This document shows positions 44,016 through 53,368 of a stretch of DNA of 64,000 nucleotides, in pieces; the first letter of the stretch is position 1, and the number at the start of each line of letters is the position of its first letter. A program made the position numbers and the translations under genes. Source of the stretch: Promethearchaeota archaeon (GTDB taxonomy: Archaea > Asgardarchaeota > Lokiarchaeia > Sigynarchaeales > SOKP01). The notes under the pieces are model-generated. The model was not told where the DNA came from. It saw only the letters and a program-made list of their open reading frames with translations, and did not search any database. The stretch is taken from the NCBI GenBank assembly GCA_016839845.1, contig JAEOTL010000467.1, forward strand, positions 3,158 to 67,157, in the 5' to 3' direction.

Positions 44016-45503
44016 ATGGTAGACCATTTTTTACATGAGTTCTTACGTCCAAAAAGCATTGCCACGTTTGGTGCTAATAATTCTTTCGGGACAACAATGG
44101 GTACAATGCTTCTAGTGAGAATTATAAATTCCAATTTTAAAGGTAAAATCTTTCCCATCCATCCTAAATTAGATATAATATTGGGATATAAGGCTTATCG
44201 TTCAATTGCCGAAGTACCAGAGACTCCTGATCTTGCGATTATTGTTTTACCACCCAAGGTGGTCCCTCAAGTTTTTAGGGAGTGTGGAGAGAAGGGGGTA
44301 AAACACATTGTTATAGTCTCTGGTGGATTCAGAGAACTTATTGGAGATAGAGAAAACACTCTCACAGAAGAATTAGCTGATCTTGCAAACCAATATGGAA
44401 TACGATTCATAGGTCCCAATTGTCTTGGGGCGTTCAATGGTTGGATTTATCCAGAGGGAGATGGAATGTTTAATATGATGTTATGGTCTGCAAAATCAGA
44501 ACGAAGCAAGTTTTCAATGGCATCCCAAAGTGGTACCTTAGCCAGTCAATTATGGATGGATCCAGATTATCCTGCGTTTAGTGTTGGGAAAGCAATTTCA
44601 GTAGGGAATGAAGCTAATATTGATCTGGTAGATTATTTAGAGTATTTTAAAGAGGATATTGACACCGATGTTATCGGATTATACATTGAAGAAATTAAAC
44701 GGGGCAAAGAATTCATTCAGTTAACAAAACAAATCACTCCTAAAAAACCAATAATCGCTTTGTATGGAGGAGGGACAACAGCAGGAAATCGCGCAATTAG
44801 GAGCCATACTGGTTCCTTGGCAGGAAATATGAAAATTTTCAACTCTATGGTTAAAGAAACAGGAATAATATTAACTCATGAAGTAATGGAATTTTTAGAT
44901 ATTGCTACTATCCTCCTTACCCCAAATTTTCCCTATCCTAAAGGAAATCGTATTGGTATAATAACCTTTGCTGGAGGTCCTGGTGCACTTATCGCTACCA
45001 ATGCAGAAAAGAAAGGTTTAAACGTGCCTGAATTCTCAAAACCATTACAATCAAAATTGAAGAAACAACTCCCGCACACTGCAAGCTGGAGTAATCCAAT
45101 AGACATTACATTTGATATGAATATCTTTAATCTATATATAAACTTCCCAAAGATGTTAATGAAATCAGGGGAAATTGATGCCATAATGATTTATGGGGCT
45201 ATGGGTTTTCAAGAAATGGCATCTCGTATGGATCAAAATAAAAAAGTAGCTGATCATCTTAAATTTCCAGAAGAAATGGCGGGAAATTTTGATGCCATGG
45301 GCAAGATGTTAATCGCACCTGCTGTCAAAGCTTCTCAAAAGTATTCCGTGCCAATTATCTATATTAATCCTAACAGTTATTCAAATGAATGGTCAAAAGA
45401 TATACGAGAGAATGGTGGGATAGTGTTCCAATTCTGGGATCAACCTGTAAATTGTCTAGCTAAGATCTGTAGCTATGCGGAATATCGGAGAAAAAAAAAT
45501 TAA
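44016..45503 (+). CDS. ADP-forming acyl-CoA synthetase, alpha-type subunit
   Basis: 495 residues from ATG 44016 (a TTG 14 codons earlier adds an unlikely leader). A CoA-binding Rossmann domain comes first (IATFGANNSFGTTMG, LAIIVLPPKVVPQVFRECGE, RFIGPNCLGAFNG). The ligase domain follows, with ASQSGTLASQLWMDPDYPAF, VGNEANIDLVDYLEYF and the phosphohistidine loop RSHTGSLAGN. A C-terminal ligase-2 region ends it. It converts acyl-CoA, ADP and phosphate to acid, CoA and ATP. The ATP-grasp beta subunit is absent from this protein and from the window, so it must be encoded elsewhere. Confidence 0.88.
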   Translation: MVDHFLHEFLRPKSIATFGANNSFGTTMGTMLLVRIINSNFKGKIFPIHPKLDIILGYKAYRSIAEVPETPDLAIIVLPPKVVPQVFRECGEKGVKHIVIVSGGFRELIGDRENTLTEELADLANQYGIRFIGPNCLGAFNGWIYPEGDGMFNMMLWSAKSERSKFSMASQSGTLASQLWMDPDYPAFSVGKAISVGNEANIDLVDYLEYFKEDIDTDVIGLYIEEIKRGKEFIQLTKQITPKKPIIALYGGGTTAGNRAIRSHTGSLAGNMKIFNSMVKETGIILTHEVMEFLDIATILLTPNFPYPKGNRIGIITFAGGPGALIATNAEKKGLNVPEFSKPLQSKLKKQLPHTASWSNPIDITFDMNIFNLYINFPKMLMKSGEIDAIMIYGAMGFQEMASRMDQNKKVADHLKFPEEMAGNFDAMGKMLIAPAVKASQKYSVPIIYINPNSYSNEWSKDIRENGGIVFQFWDQPVNCLAKICSYAEYRRKKN

Positions 45504-45552
45504 AAAAAATAGTTAAATTAAGTAAGTAAAAGAAGAAAAAATGTAAAGAATA

Positions 45553-47406
45553 TTATCCTTTAATAGGTTTTCCTTTTTCAAGTTTATCTAAATCTTTTTC
45601 TTGAAGTTCGCGTCTCTGAACTTTACCAGTTAGACTGACGGGCAACTTCCGTACAACCTCGATCATGCGAGGAGTCTTCCATTTTGCCATATTGTCTAAT
45701 GCCCATTGCTTAATGTCATCAACTTCAATATTTTTACCAGCTTTATATCCTTTCTTTAATGTAATCCATGCCTTTACTTTTTCACCTGTTGTTTCATCTG
45801 GTAGACTTGCCACAGCAATTTCATCTATAGCTTCATGACGTCCTAAAAGATCCTCAACCTCTTTAGGAAAAACTGAGTGCCCTGAGACTTTTATTAAAGA
45901 TTTCTTACGATCCCGTATCTCAATCCATCCATGTTCATCCATAAATCCTATATCGCCAGTTAATAACCATCTTTGCCCATTCCACATTTTTAAGTTATCT
46001 TCTTGCTCTTTTTGAACTCCTAAGTATCCCATCATCACATGTGGACCAGCAATGCAAATCTCACCGGTGTTTTCGACACCAAAACCTCCTTTTTCTTTTG
46101 TTCCATCACAAATGGGACCAGTTTCAAAATTTGCTGAGTCAAATATGGCCCAATCTGCACCAGGCATAGGTAAACCCAATTTACCCGTTTTAGTTGGTCC
46201 CCAGAAAGGAGCTACGCTATGAATTGGTGATGTCTCTGTTAATCCATAACCTACGCGAATTGGACAAAACACTTCTTCGAAAGGAATCCTCACATAGTCA
46301 TGTAATGGTCCCGCACCAGAAGTAGCATACTTTAATTTTTCCCAAAAATCATATTTCTTCTTAAATTCATCAACCCCCATACTCTGTACGAAATCAGTTA
46401 ATCTCTTAAATAACATTTCAACCCCAGTATACATGATACCTTGAGGAGCGTCCATTTTATTTATTGTTTCACATAATATATCATCGGAGGGTGGTCTTGG
46501 AAAAAGGATCATCTGCATGCCCAAAGATAAAGCCCCATTCATAACACAAGTCATTCCAAAAGCATGAAAAAAGGGTATACTACCAATTGTAATCATTCCT
46601 GGGGACAATTTGACCCATTCTTTAACCATGTATATGTTAGCTACCAAATTCGCATGACTAAGCATTGCCACTTTAGGTAATCCTGTAGTTCCACCAGTCA
46701 TAAGATACACAGCAGGAGTTGTCCAGGGATCGATATCAACTTTGATTTCTTTAGGCTCTGTATTTTTGATTATATCCTCCATCCAATGCACTTTATATTG
46801 CTCTGTTTCGTCGGGGATCTTGTCTTTAGCACTCGGGATTCCCAAATCCTCAATGGTTGCTTGATCCGCCGTAATAAAGTCCACAAAATTCGTAGGTATG
46901 ATATGTTTTACGTCAGTTTGTGGGAGAATGTCTTTAGGACCAGTGATATAGAGCATATCCATCAAAACCAAGACCTTTGCATTTGACATTTTTAAGGAAT
47001 GCAAAAGTTCCATTGCCTTATATGTCATATTTATACCTTGTGCGATCGCACCAATATATTGACACCCCATATAAGCAACGACAAAATTGATGGAATTAGG
47101 GACATCAATCGCTACTACATCCCCTTGCTTTATTCCCAATTTATCAGAAAGAAAAGTTCCAAACCTCTTTGCATATTCAAAAAGAGTTTTCAGTTTTACT
47201 CGTTCAATGTGTGATTTATACACAAAAACACAGATATCATTATCCCAAATTCCGTAATCATTAGCTGTTTTTACATATCCTTCCCACATGGTGGAAACCT
47301 CAACACCTTCAACATCCTTCAATTGTTTTGGAACGCCTTCTGGCCAGTATCCTTCAGTAAACCATACTTTATTTTCATCTACAATAAAATCATCTAAACT
47401 CGGCAT
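45553..47406 (-). CDS. AMP-forming acyl-CoA ligase
   Basis: 617 residues. ANL-superfamily motifs: P-loop YLMTGGTTGLPKVAMLSHAN (~240), GYGLTETSPIHSVAPF (~405), TGDIGFMDEHGWIEIRDRKK (~495), and the C-terminal catalytic lysine in PVSLTGKVQRRELQE. It activates a carboxylic acid, probably a fatty acid by resemblance to FadD, via an acyl-adenylate to acyl-CoA. The N-terminus has no signal. It is convergent with the ADP-forming synthetase subunit, and the pair suggests a local acyl-CoA metabolism cluster. Confidence 0.93.
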   Translation of the reverse strand: MPSLDDFIVDENKVWFTEGYWPEGVPKQLKDVEGVEVSTMWEGYVKTANDYGIWDNDICVFVYKSHIERVKLKTLFEYAKRFGTFLSDKLGIKQGDVVAIDVPNSINFVVAYMGCQYIGAIAQGINMTYKAMELLHSLKMSNAKVLVLMDMLYITGPKDILPQTDVKHIIPTNFVDFITADQATIEDLGIPSAKDKIPDETEQYKVHWMEDIIKNTEPKEIKVDIDPWTTPAVYLMTGGTTGLPKVAMLSHANLVANIYMVKEWVKLSPGMITIGSIPFFHAFGMTCVMNGALSLGMQMILFPRPPSDDILCETINKMDAPQGIMYTGVEMLFKRLTDFVQSMGVDEFKKKYDFWEKLKYATSGAGPLHDYVRIPFEEVFCPIRVGYGLTETSPIHSVAPFWGPTKTGKLGLPMPGADWAIFDSANFETGPICDGTKEKGGFGVENTGEICIAGPHVMMGYLGVQKEQEDNLKMWNGQRWLLTGDIGFMDEHGWIEIRDRKKSLIKVSGHSVFPKEVEDLLGRHEAIDEIAVASLPDETTGEKVKAWITLKKGYKAGKNIEVDDIKQWALDNMAKWKTPRMIEVVRKLPVSLTGKVQRRELQEKDLDKLEKGKPIKG

Positions 47407-47582
47407 AAAATTTCACTTCTTTAATGTTTTTTTTATTATAAATTCTACAAAATAAACTATCAGTATATTATGATTGATTTATTATAATATAATAATTTAA
47501 CTTGATCTCCTATTAGATTTTGTGTGTAATATCCCTATTTCTGACTAATGAATATTTGAGAGTGAATCGAGAATATTAAAAA

Positions 47583-47596
47583 GAATATTAATATTC
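47583..47596. promoter_or_regulatory. Perfect 14-base palindrome before the Taw2-like gene
   Basis: GAATATTAATATTC lies 35 bases before the start codon, with a half-matching GAGAATATTAAAAA just upstream. It could be an operator or the BRE/TATA region of the Taw2-like gene. It is low-complexity AT sequence, so caution applies. Confidence 0.3.
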
Positions 47597-47630
47597 CCTA
47601 ATATAGCAAAGGAATGGTCAAAAGTCACGC

Positions 47631-48488
47631 ATGAGTTTCAAAAGAAAACTAAAAGAACAATTACTTGAGGTTTTAACTGAAAAGGAGCTCTCCCTCCTTC
47701 CACGAGGGTTTCAAACGATAGGTAATCTTGTTATCCTGAAGTTAAATCCAGAATTATATTGTAGGAAAAAGGTGATTGCTGAAGCATTTATGGTTTTACT
47801 CCCGAGAATTACTGGAGTATATATTAATAAAGGTAGAATTGTGGGAACATACAGGGAACCTGAAAACATCGAATTTATAGCAGGAATCGATGATCCTGTT
47901 GTTCAACATAAAGAACATGGGGTAACCTATCAATTTGATATAACGAAAATTATGTTTAGCAAAGGAAATATCAACGAAAGAAAATTTTTGGCAACCTTAG
48001 TCAAGGAAGGTGAGGTCATAGTGGATATGTTTGCGGGAATAGGCTATTTTTCCCTTCCAATAGCTAAACACTCAAAAGCGGAAAAAATATACTCAATTGA
48101 GCTTAACTCTGAATCTTTCAAATATCTTTCAATAAATATCAAAATAAACCATTTAGAGAACGTAATACAACCGATTAATGGAAATTGTAAAGAGGAAGTA
48201 ATTAAACTAAGTAATTTGGGCGTTAAGGCTGACCGTATAATCATGGGTGTTTTTCCAGCACCACTAGATTATGTTAGTGTAGCATTAACTCTGGTGAAAG
48301 AAATGGGTACAATGTTTCATTTTGAAGGAGTAATTGGGAAAGATGAGCATGATTCTCTCTTTGAAGAATTTAAATACATTGCTAAAGAATCCAGTTATGA
48401 ATGTGAGCTACAATCATATCGATATGTAAAAAGTTATGGACCAAGATTATTTCATATCGTTTTAGATATCTTTGTTAAGAAAAATTAG
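47631..48488 (+). CDS. taw2: Trm5/TYW2-family tRNA-Phe wyosine enzyme, Taw2-like
   Basis: 285 residues. After the N-terminal D2-type domain (LPRGFQTIGNLVILKLN) and D1 strands (YQFDITKIMFSKGNINERKF), the SAM site reads VIVDMFAGIGYFSLPIAKHS with IYSIELNSESFKYL. The substrate motif is MGVFPAPLDYV rather than the NLP of Trm5, and the end RYVKSYGPRLFHIVLDIF resembles Taw2. Taw2 transfers the 3-amino-3-carboxypropyl group from SAM to 4-demethylwyosine at position 37 of tRNA-Phe. Trm5 methyltransferase is the alternative. ATG 47631 gives the full conserved N-terminus. Confidence 0.75.
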   Translation: MSFKRKLKEQLLEVLTEKELSLLPRGFQTIGNLVILKLNPELYCRKKVIAEAFMVLLPRITGVYINKGRIVGTYREPENIEFIAGIDDPVVQHKEHGVTYQFDITKIMFSKGNINERKFLATLVKEGEVIVDMFAGIGYFSLPIAKHSKAEKIYSIELNSESFKYLSINIKINHLENVIQPINGNCKEEVIKLSNLGVKADRIIMGVFPAPLDYVSVALTLVKEMGTMFHFEGVIGKDEHDSLFEEFKYIAKESSYECELQSYRYVKSYGPRLFHIVLDIFVKKN

Positions 48489-48585
48489 ATAATTTTATTT
48501 AGTGCTTACAAGAACTATATCATATACCCATCACAAAAAGAGAGTTTCATTATAAATAATTCAACACGAATGGAAATGAGCAACC

Positions 48586-49842
48586 ATGTCGGAAAAGGCA
48601 ATAATTGGTCTTGATTATAGCCATAATAACTTTTTAACCTTAGAAGCTTCAAGCTTTGCGGAATTTACTCAATTTCTATTTAACTCTGGGTATAAAATAG
48701 GGAAAATTGAATCTGGGTTTAACTCTCTTCCTGATTTAGGCAAGTACAAAACAATCCTTTTATCTACCCCAAGAAATACCAATTTAAAAGAAAAAGAAAT
48801 TGAAAATCTAGTAGAGTACGTCAAAAATGGTGGAGGGTTGTTAATAACCAGCTCTACTGGCGGAGACTACTCAAATAGCACTAATTTAAATGCATTAACT
48901 CGAAATTTTGGATTTGAATTTCTACCCAATGAGATTAATGATTCAGTAAGTTATGTCCATCTTCAAAAGAGACCTATATTGACTACCTTTAAAGCTCACG
49001 TTATAACAGAAGGGATCAACAAACTTGTATTTTCAAGCTCTTGTTCTACTAAAATACTTGATTTCTTAGAGGATGGCGAAAATATTAAAATTGAGAGTTT
49101 GTTAACATCTGGATTGAATAGCTGGCACAGGTTATTTGATGGAGAAGAATGGCTTGAGGAAGACCTTCCTAAAACAGATCTATTAGTAGCAGTTGACTAT
49201 TATGACGGAAAAGTTGTAGCTTTTGGTAACATTAGCATATTCTCTTCTCTTGCAAGGGAGTATGGCTTTACAGCATTTGATAACGATATTCTTATAGCTA
49301 ATATTTTAAATTGGTTGATAGGGAGTATAGAATCTGAAGGAAAACCTGTAACAGTTGAACTCAACTTAGATTTATTTTATTGGATAGAGGGAATTGTAAA
49401 GGAAAATAAATGGGATAATTTTTCGGATCTAATCAACATAAGTTTGAAATATTTTAAAGATCACTACAAGGAGATAATGACCGAGGTTGAACAGAAAAAA
49501 CTGGATAAACTAGAGCGACGAAAAGAATATGAAAAAGCAGAAAAAAAAGAGATCTTAGAGAAAAAAGAAGAAGATGTATTTGAAAAGGTTCCTGTTCAAG
49601 AAAGGAAAAAAGAAGATCTTGAAGAGATAATGAAATCTTTAGAGGAACTAACGGGAGAACATTATGAGATTTCTATCGATCTCGATGGTCAGGATGAAAT
49701 AAAGATTGCAGACTCCTCACTAAGCTACACAAGTGAAGATGTGAAAGAATTTGAAGAAGGTAACACGAAGAATGCGATCTGGCATGGAAAAGCTACAAAA
49801 GCCTTCGTTGAGTGGTTAGTAAAAAAATATAAGCGAGAGTGA
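48586..49842 (+). CDS. GIFT (IFT52/GldG-like) domain fused to ribbon-helix-helix and charged tail
   Basis: 418 residues. Residues ~1-246 resemble the GIFT fold: YKTILLSTPRNTNLKEKEIE, YVKNGGGLLITSSTGGDYSN, FGFEFLPNEINDSVSYVHLQ, and GKVVAFGNISIFSS then DNDILIANILNWLIG, the order of IFT52 and DUF4350/GldG proteins. Residues ~254-298 read as an RHH: VTVELNLDLFYWIEGIVKEN, then DNFSDLINISLKYFKDHYKE. Residues ~300-350 are a Lys/Glu coiled coil, and the end KNAIWHGKATKAFVEWL is a compact conserved-looking tail. A DNA-binding protein with a sugar- or ligand-binding-type domain is one reading; an RHH used purely for dimerisation is another. Confidence 0.65.
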   Translation: MSEKAIIGLDYSHNNFLTLEASSFAEFTQFLFNSGYKIGKIESGFNSLPDLGKYKTILLSTPRNTNLKEKEIENLVEYVKNGGGLLITSSTGGDYSNSTNLNALTRNFGFEFLPNEINDSVSYVHLQKRPILTTFKAHVITEGINKLVFSSSCSTKILDFLEDGENIKIESLLTSGLNSWHRLFDGEEWLEEDLPKTDLLVAVDYYDGKVVAFGNISIFSSLAREYGFTAFDNDILIANILNWLIGSIESEGKPVTVELNLDLFYWIEGIVKENKWDNFSDLINISLKYFKDHYKEIMTEVEQKKLDKLERRKEYEKAEKKEILEKKEEDVFEKVPVQERKKEDLEEIMKSLEELTGEHYEISIDLDGQDEIKIADSSLSYTSEDVKEFEEGNTKNAIWHGKATKAFVEWLVKKYKRE

Positions 49843-49900
49843 TATTTTTAAAATATGCTTAGATAATAAGTTCTTATAAGTTTAATATTAATTATGCATA

Positions 49901-50347
49901 TTACCATTTTCTCAAGTCAATGAGAGTGATTCCTTTTAATGCCTTTTCTCTCTCTTCCTCATAATGCTCTTCTATACCAATTTCTTTTACTCGGTGATAG
50001 TGTTTTATTACAAATGGATATCTGTCACGTTGATAAACCGTTCGAGGGCAATTCAAAAATTCATCACAGAGCAAGCAACTTTGGAGTTCCTTTACTTTTT
50101 CACATTTTCGGACATCACACCATGGTTCTTTGATATTGGAACAAGTAGGGCACTCAGCATTAGATAACCAGTTTAATCCTTTACGTAAATCTTCAAAATT
50201 AAAATCAACAGTATCTTTTGCCCATTCATATGACCCTTTTGTTAATTTAAGGAGTTCTGTAGCTAATTGAGCAATTTTGCCATTACCAGTAGGGCACATT
50301 TCGCAAAATACTCCACATATTCCATAAGCATATTTATCTTTAAGCGT
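49901..50347 (-). CDS. DUF3795-like Cys-rich protein, start uncertain
   Basis: The frame is open from a stop at 50348. The first ordinary start (ATG 50299) would give 132 residues, but the codons before it read AYGICGVFCEMCPTGNG, the Cys-x3-Cys-x2-Cys opening of DUF3795, so translation probably begins upstream at a non-standard codon, or the sequence has an error. Later cysteines: AECPTCSNIKEPWCDVRKC and LQSCLLCDEFLNCP, a metal- or Fe-S-binding pattern. Function is unknown. It has no close partner gene. Confidence 0.6.
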   Translation of the reverse strand, partial: TLKDKYAYGICGVFCEMCPTGNGKIAQLATELLKLTKGSYEWAKDTVDFNFEDLRKGLNWLSNAECPTCSNIKEPWCDVRKCEKVKELQSCLLCDEFLNCPRTVYQRDRYPFVIKHYHRVKEIGIEEHYEEEREKALKGITLIDLRKW

Positions 50348-50568
50348 TTATATCACTCGTTTTGGTTTTTGTAGAATACTAAGTGTAAGAATATATCTTT
50401 TATTTTTATTATTTTTTCTTTTTCTTTTTTCATTCTAATTCTTAAATTTTGCTGTTTTTGGCTATCTCTGGCTTTCTTTTGCTATTTTGAGAATTTATTA
50501 TGTCATTATTCATAAAATAGAAATTTAATCACTTATTCTTAGTTATAGAGAAAACTGTTTTCTAAACT

Positions 50569-51990
50569 ATGGAAAAGTATTTATTTGTTTTAGGTTCAAA
50601 TTGGCAACTCTCAATAGCTGAACTTGATAATTATCTGAGATATTCTAAGAATCGGGGTAAAATTTTAGATTATTCTGGTACAACTGCAATTGTAGAGTTC
50701 GAAAACTTACATAAGGATAGGCATTACATAAATGAACTTATGGAGATCCAATTTATCCTTGGTGGGTGTCAGAAAATAGCAAAGATCTACGATTTTATTG
50801 ATATTCAGACAATAAAAGATGCGTTTCCATCTATAATTGAAAAATACAAATACGTAGAAAGGACTCGAGCTAAAATTTTAAATATGCTTGATACAATTCT
50901 TATCGGGAAAAATCAGATATTTCCTAAAATATATGAAAGCATGTTTTTTGCAGTGTCAATTTATCCGAACCTTTATGACGATGAATATTACTCTGAAATA
51001 TTGGTAAAGCATTTTCTGCCTTTTTTGAATAAAGGATTAATGGAAAAATTAAAACGTAAAGGGGCTGTAAAAGCGCTATACTATAAATATCCAGAAAAAA
51101 ACTTAAAATCTGGGTATTTAAATCCAATCTTTCCCCATGTAGTAATTAAATACGACTTACTAACGGAAAATAGAGGGGAAATTGTTTTCGGGTTTACAGA
51201 TGAGGGAGTCTATATAGGTAGAACATTTACAGTTGGTGACCCCGGATTTAAGAAAGAAGTTGACGAAGAACGCCCTTTTAAAGAATATAAAAGCAGCATT
51301 TCTCCCAAACTCGCACTGATAATGCTCAATTTTTTAAATTTATTTAACAACCGGGAAAATTGTAATATCCTTGATCCTTTTGTTGGGAACGGGACAATTG
51401 CTATGTTTGGGCTCCTACAAGAATTTCAAATTTTTGGGTCAGATAATGATGAGTCAAAAGTAAAAAATACAATACGCAATCTACAGTGGCTATTAAACCT
51501 TTTAGAAGAAGAAATTCCAATATTGATCGAGAATAGATTTGCAAAAATTGATGTGAAGGATCTCTCAGATCACTTTGCTACCAATTTTTTTGATGGAATT
51601 GCAACTGAACCAGAATTGGGACCGTTTTTTCTAGAAAAACCTTATTATACGCAAGTAAAAGAATTATTAGACAAAACTTTAGAGCCTCTTTATGATACTC
51701 TCTTTAAGGAAGCGTATAAAATACTAAAAACGAAGGGGAGAATCTGTGTTGTTGGTCCTATAATAAGTATCATCGATGGGAACGATCTTCAATTAAATAT
51801 CGAGAAAATTGCTTCTAAGAACAAGTTTAAATTAATTCCACTCATCAATCCCGATCGTTTTATTAATAAAGGAAGTCCAAAACTTCAATTAAAAAGAAGC
51901 TCATTTAAAACTTTAATTGATGCGAAAAAAGGTCAAATCATAAAGCGAAAAATCTATCTTTTCGAAAAAACTGAGGTAAATGAAGTATAA
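50569..51990 (+). CDS. Trm11/TrmG10-like RNA methyltransferase
   Basis: 473 residues. The N-terminal ~170 residues look like a THUMP-containing RNA-binding part (MEKYLFVLGSNWQLSIAELD). The Rossmann methylase has SPKLALIMLNFLNLF, motif I ILDPFVGNGTIAMFGLLQE, motif II IFGSDNDESKVKNTIRNLQW, and TEPELGPFF where the usual DPPY motif of N2-guanine methylases sits. It probably methylates guanosine-10 or another exocyclic amine in tRNA. The unusual catalytic motif is noted separately. The following endonuclease gene overlaps its 3' end by 11 bases, so the two are co-transcribed. Confidence 0.82.
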   Translation: MEKYLFVLGSNWQLSIAELDNYLRYSKNRGKILDYSGTTAIVEFENLHKDRHYINELMEIQFILGGCQKIAKIYDFIDIQTIKDAFPSIIEKYKYVERTRAKILNMLDTILIGKNQIFPKIYESMFFAVSIYPNLYDDEYYSEILVKHFLPFLNKGLMEKLKRKGAVKALYYKYPEKNLKSGYLNPIFPHVVIKYDLLTENRGEIVFGFTDEGVYIGRTFTVGDPGFKKEVDEERPFKEYKSSISPKLALIMLNFLNLFNNRENCNILDPFVGNGTIAMFGLLQEFQIFGSDNDESKVKNTIRNLQWLLNLLEEEIPILIENRFAKIDVKDLSDHFATNFFDGIATEPELGPFFLEKPYYTQVKELLDKTLEPLYDTLFKEAYKILKTKGRICVVGPIISIIDGNDLQLNIEKIASKNKFKLIPLINPDRFINKGSPKLQLKRSSFKTLIDAKKGQIIKRKIYLFEKTEVNEV

Positions 51991-52648
51991 AGAGATTCTT
52001 GATAGAATGGGGTCATCGTTACAGGGTGAGGCACATTTAGATGAGCTAGCAAATATCAAACAAGATCCGTTTAAGATCCTTATCTCAACGATATTATCTG
52101 CTCGAACTAGAGATGCTAATACAAAAATAGCTACAGAAAGACTCTTTGCGAAATATAATTCACCCAATTTGATAGCTACAGCAGATAATGAGAGCCTTGA
52201 GGACTTGATTAGGGCATCTGGATTTTATAGAATAAAAGCAAGTCGGATAAAAGAAGTTTCAAAAGTGTTACTGGATAACTATAATGGAAAGGTCCCTAAA
52301 GACTTTGAAGATCTCATTAGTTTACCCGGAGTAGGAGCAAAAACTGCTAATTGTGTATTAGTATATGCCTTTAAAGAAGCAGCTATTCCTGTCGATACTC
52401 ATGTCCATAGAATTAGTAATCGTTTAGGTTGGGTTAAGACTGTAAAACCAGAGCAGACGGAAAAGGCGCTAAAAGAAGTAGTTCCTAAATCCCTATGGAT
52501 ACAAATCAATAGAATTTTCGTTAGATTTGGACAAGAAATTTGTTTACCACTTCGACCAAAATGCGATATTTGTCCCGTAGAGAAGATGTGCTCAAAAGAT
52601 TTTTCAATGGAGACCGAAAGAAAGAAAAAGAAAAATAAATCAAAATAA
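51980..52648 (+). CDS. nth: Endonuclease III (DNA glycosylase/AP lyase)
   Basis: 222 residues, full length. HhH-GPD core: LPGVGAKTANCVLVYAF (lysine catalytic, near residue 119) and PVDTHVHRISNRLGW (Asp near 137). The C-terminal iron-sulphur site is C-x6-C-x2-C-x5-C in CLPLRPKCDICPVEKMC. It removes oxidised pyrimidines and nicks at abasic sites. The ATG overlaps the preceding gene, with a GAGGTAA ribosome-binding site inside it. Confidence 0.94.
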   Translation: MKYKEILDRMGSSLQGEAHLDELANIKQDPFKILISTILSARTRDANTKIATERLFAKYNSPNLIATADNESLEDLIRASGFYRIKASRIKEVSKVLLDNYNGKVPKDFEDLISLPGVGAKTANCVLVYAFKEAAIPVDTHVHRISNRLGWVKTVKPEQTEKALKEVVPKSLWIQINRIFVRFGQEICLPLRPKCDICPVEKMCSKDFSMETERKKKKNKSK

Positions 52649-52676
52649 CTTTTTAATTAACTCTAATCCTTAGGAC

Positions 52677-53267
52677 TCAATCGAAAGATTGCTCAACTCT
52701 GTTTTTCCGGTAATACAATATATACCCTAACGAAATTCCCCCAATTAAGCCTGTTAGATGAGCCCAAATATTAATTTCAGGCGAAAAGGATGCTACGATA
52801 TAATATGCTATATAAAGCAGAGCAAATGGTAAAAGAGAACGATTTTCTGAAGCGATGATGATTAAGACAACTCCGATTAGACCAAAAATGGAGCCTGACG
52901 CCCCTAAGCTGATTGTATTAGGAAGTAATAAAATTAGAGAGAAGATATTTCCAATCAGCCCTGAGATAATAAAGGTGATTACATAAAATAATTTTGAAAA
53001 TTTTGGGTGTGATTCTATTGTCGCCCCAAATATTAGTAAGGCTAGTAAATTGGACACTAAATGTAAGATATCTGCATGAAGGAATAACGATGTAAAAAGT
53101 CTCCAAATTTCATACTCATTAAGAATTCTACTGTTAATCTGAACAAAAAGGTAAAAATATTCCATCGGCATAGCTATATTGAAAGATAAAAAACATAAGA
53201 TGTTAATAAAAATTAGAGCTAACGTGATTTTAGCTTTTCTTAAATCTTTAATATCTAAAAGAATCAT
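52677..53267 (-). CDS. Rhomboid-family intramembrane serine protease
   Basis: 196 residues with six hydrophobic helices. RLFTSLFLHADILHLVSNLL is the helix-2 His/Asn segment, GASGSIFGLIGVVLII holds the catalytic Ser of GxSG, and WAHLTGLIGGISLGYILYY holds the catalytic His. It cleaves substrates within or next to the membrane. It is convergent with the endonuclease III gene and divergent from the PIMT-like gene. Confidence 0.9.
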   Translation of the reverse strand: MILLDIKDLRKAKITLALIFINILCFLSFNIAMPMEYFYLFVQINSRILNEYEIWRLFTSLFLHADILHLVSNLLALLIFGATIESHPKFSKLFYVITFIISGLIGNIFSLILLLPNTISLGASGSIFGLIGVVLIIIASENRSLLPFALLYIAYYIVASFSPEINIWAHLTGLIGGISLGYILYYRKNRVEQSFD

Positions 53268-53368
53268 TCTTTTATACTCCTACTAAGGGATAATTGAATC
53301 AAACAGATAAAAATTATTATAAAAAAATATAATAGTTTTTGATTATTTTATCTTTTTAACAATACTAG

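Noticed and set aside
50400..50520. Polypyrimidine tracts and TTTTGGCT-like repeats upstream of the Trm11-like gene
   Set aside because: Simple AT-rich low-complexity sequence of the kind found at many archaeal gene ends; no symmetry or spacing suggests a specific element.
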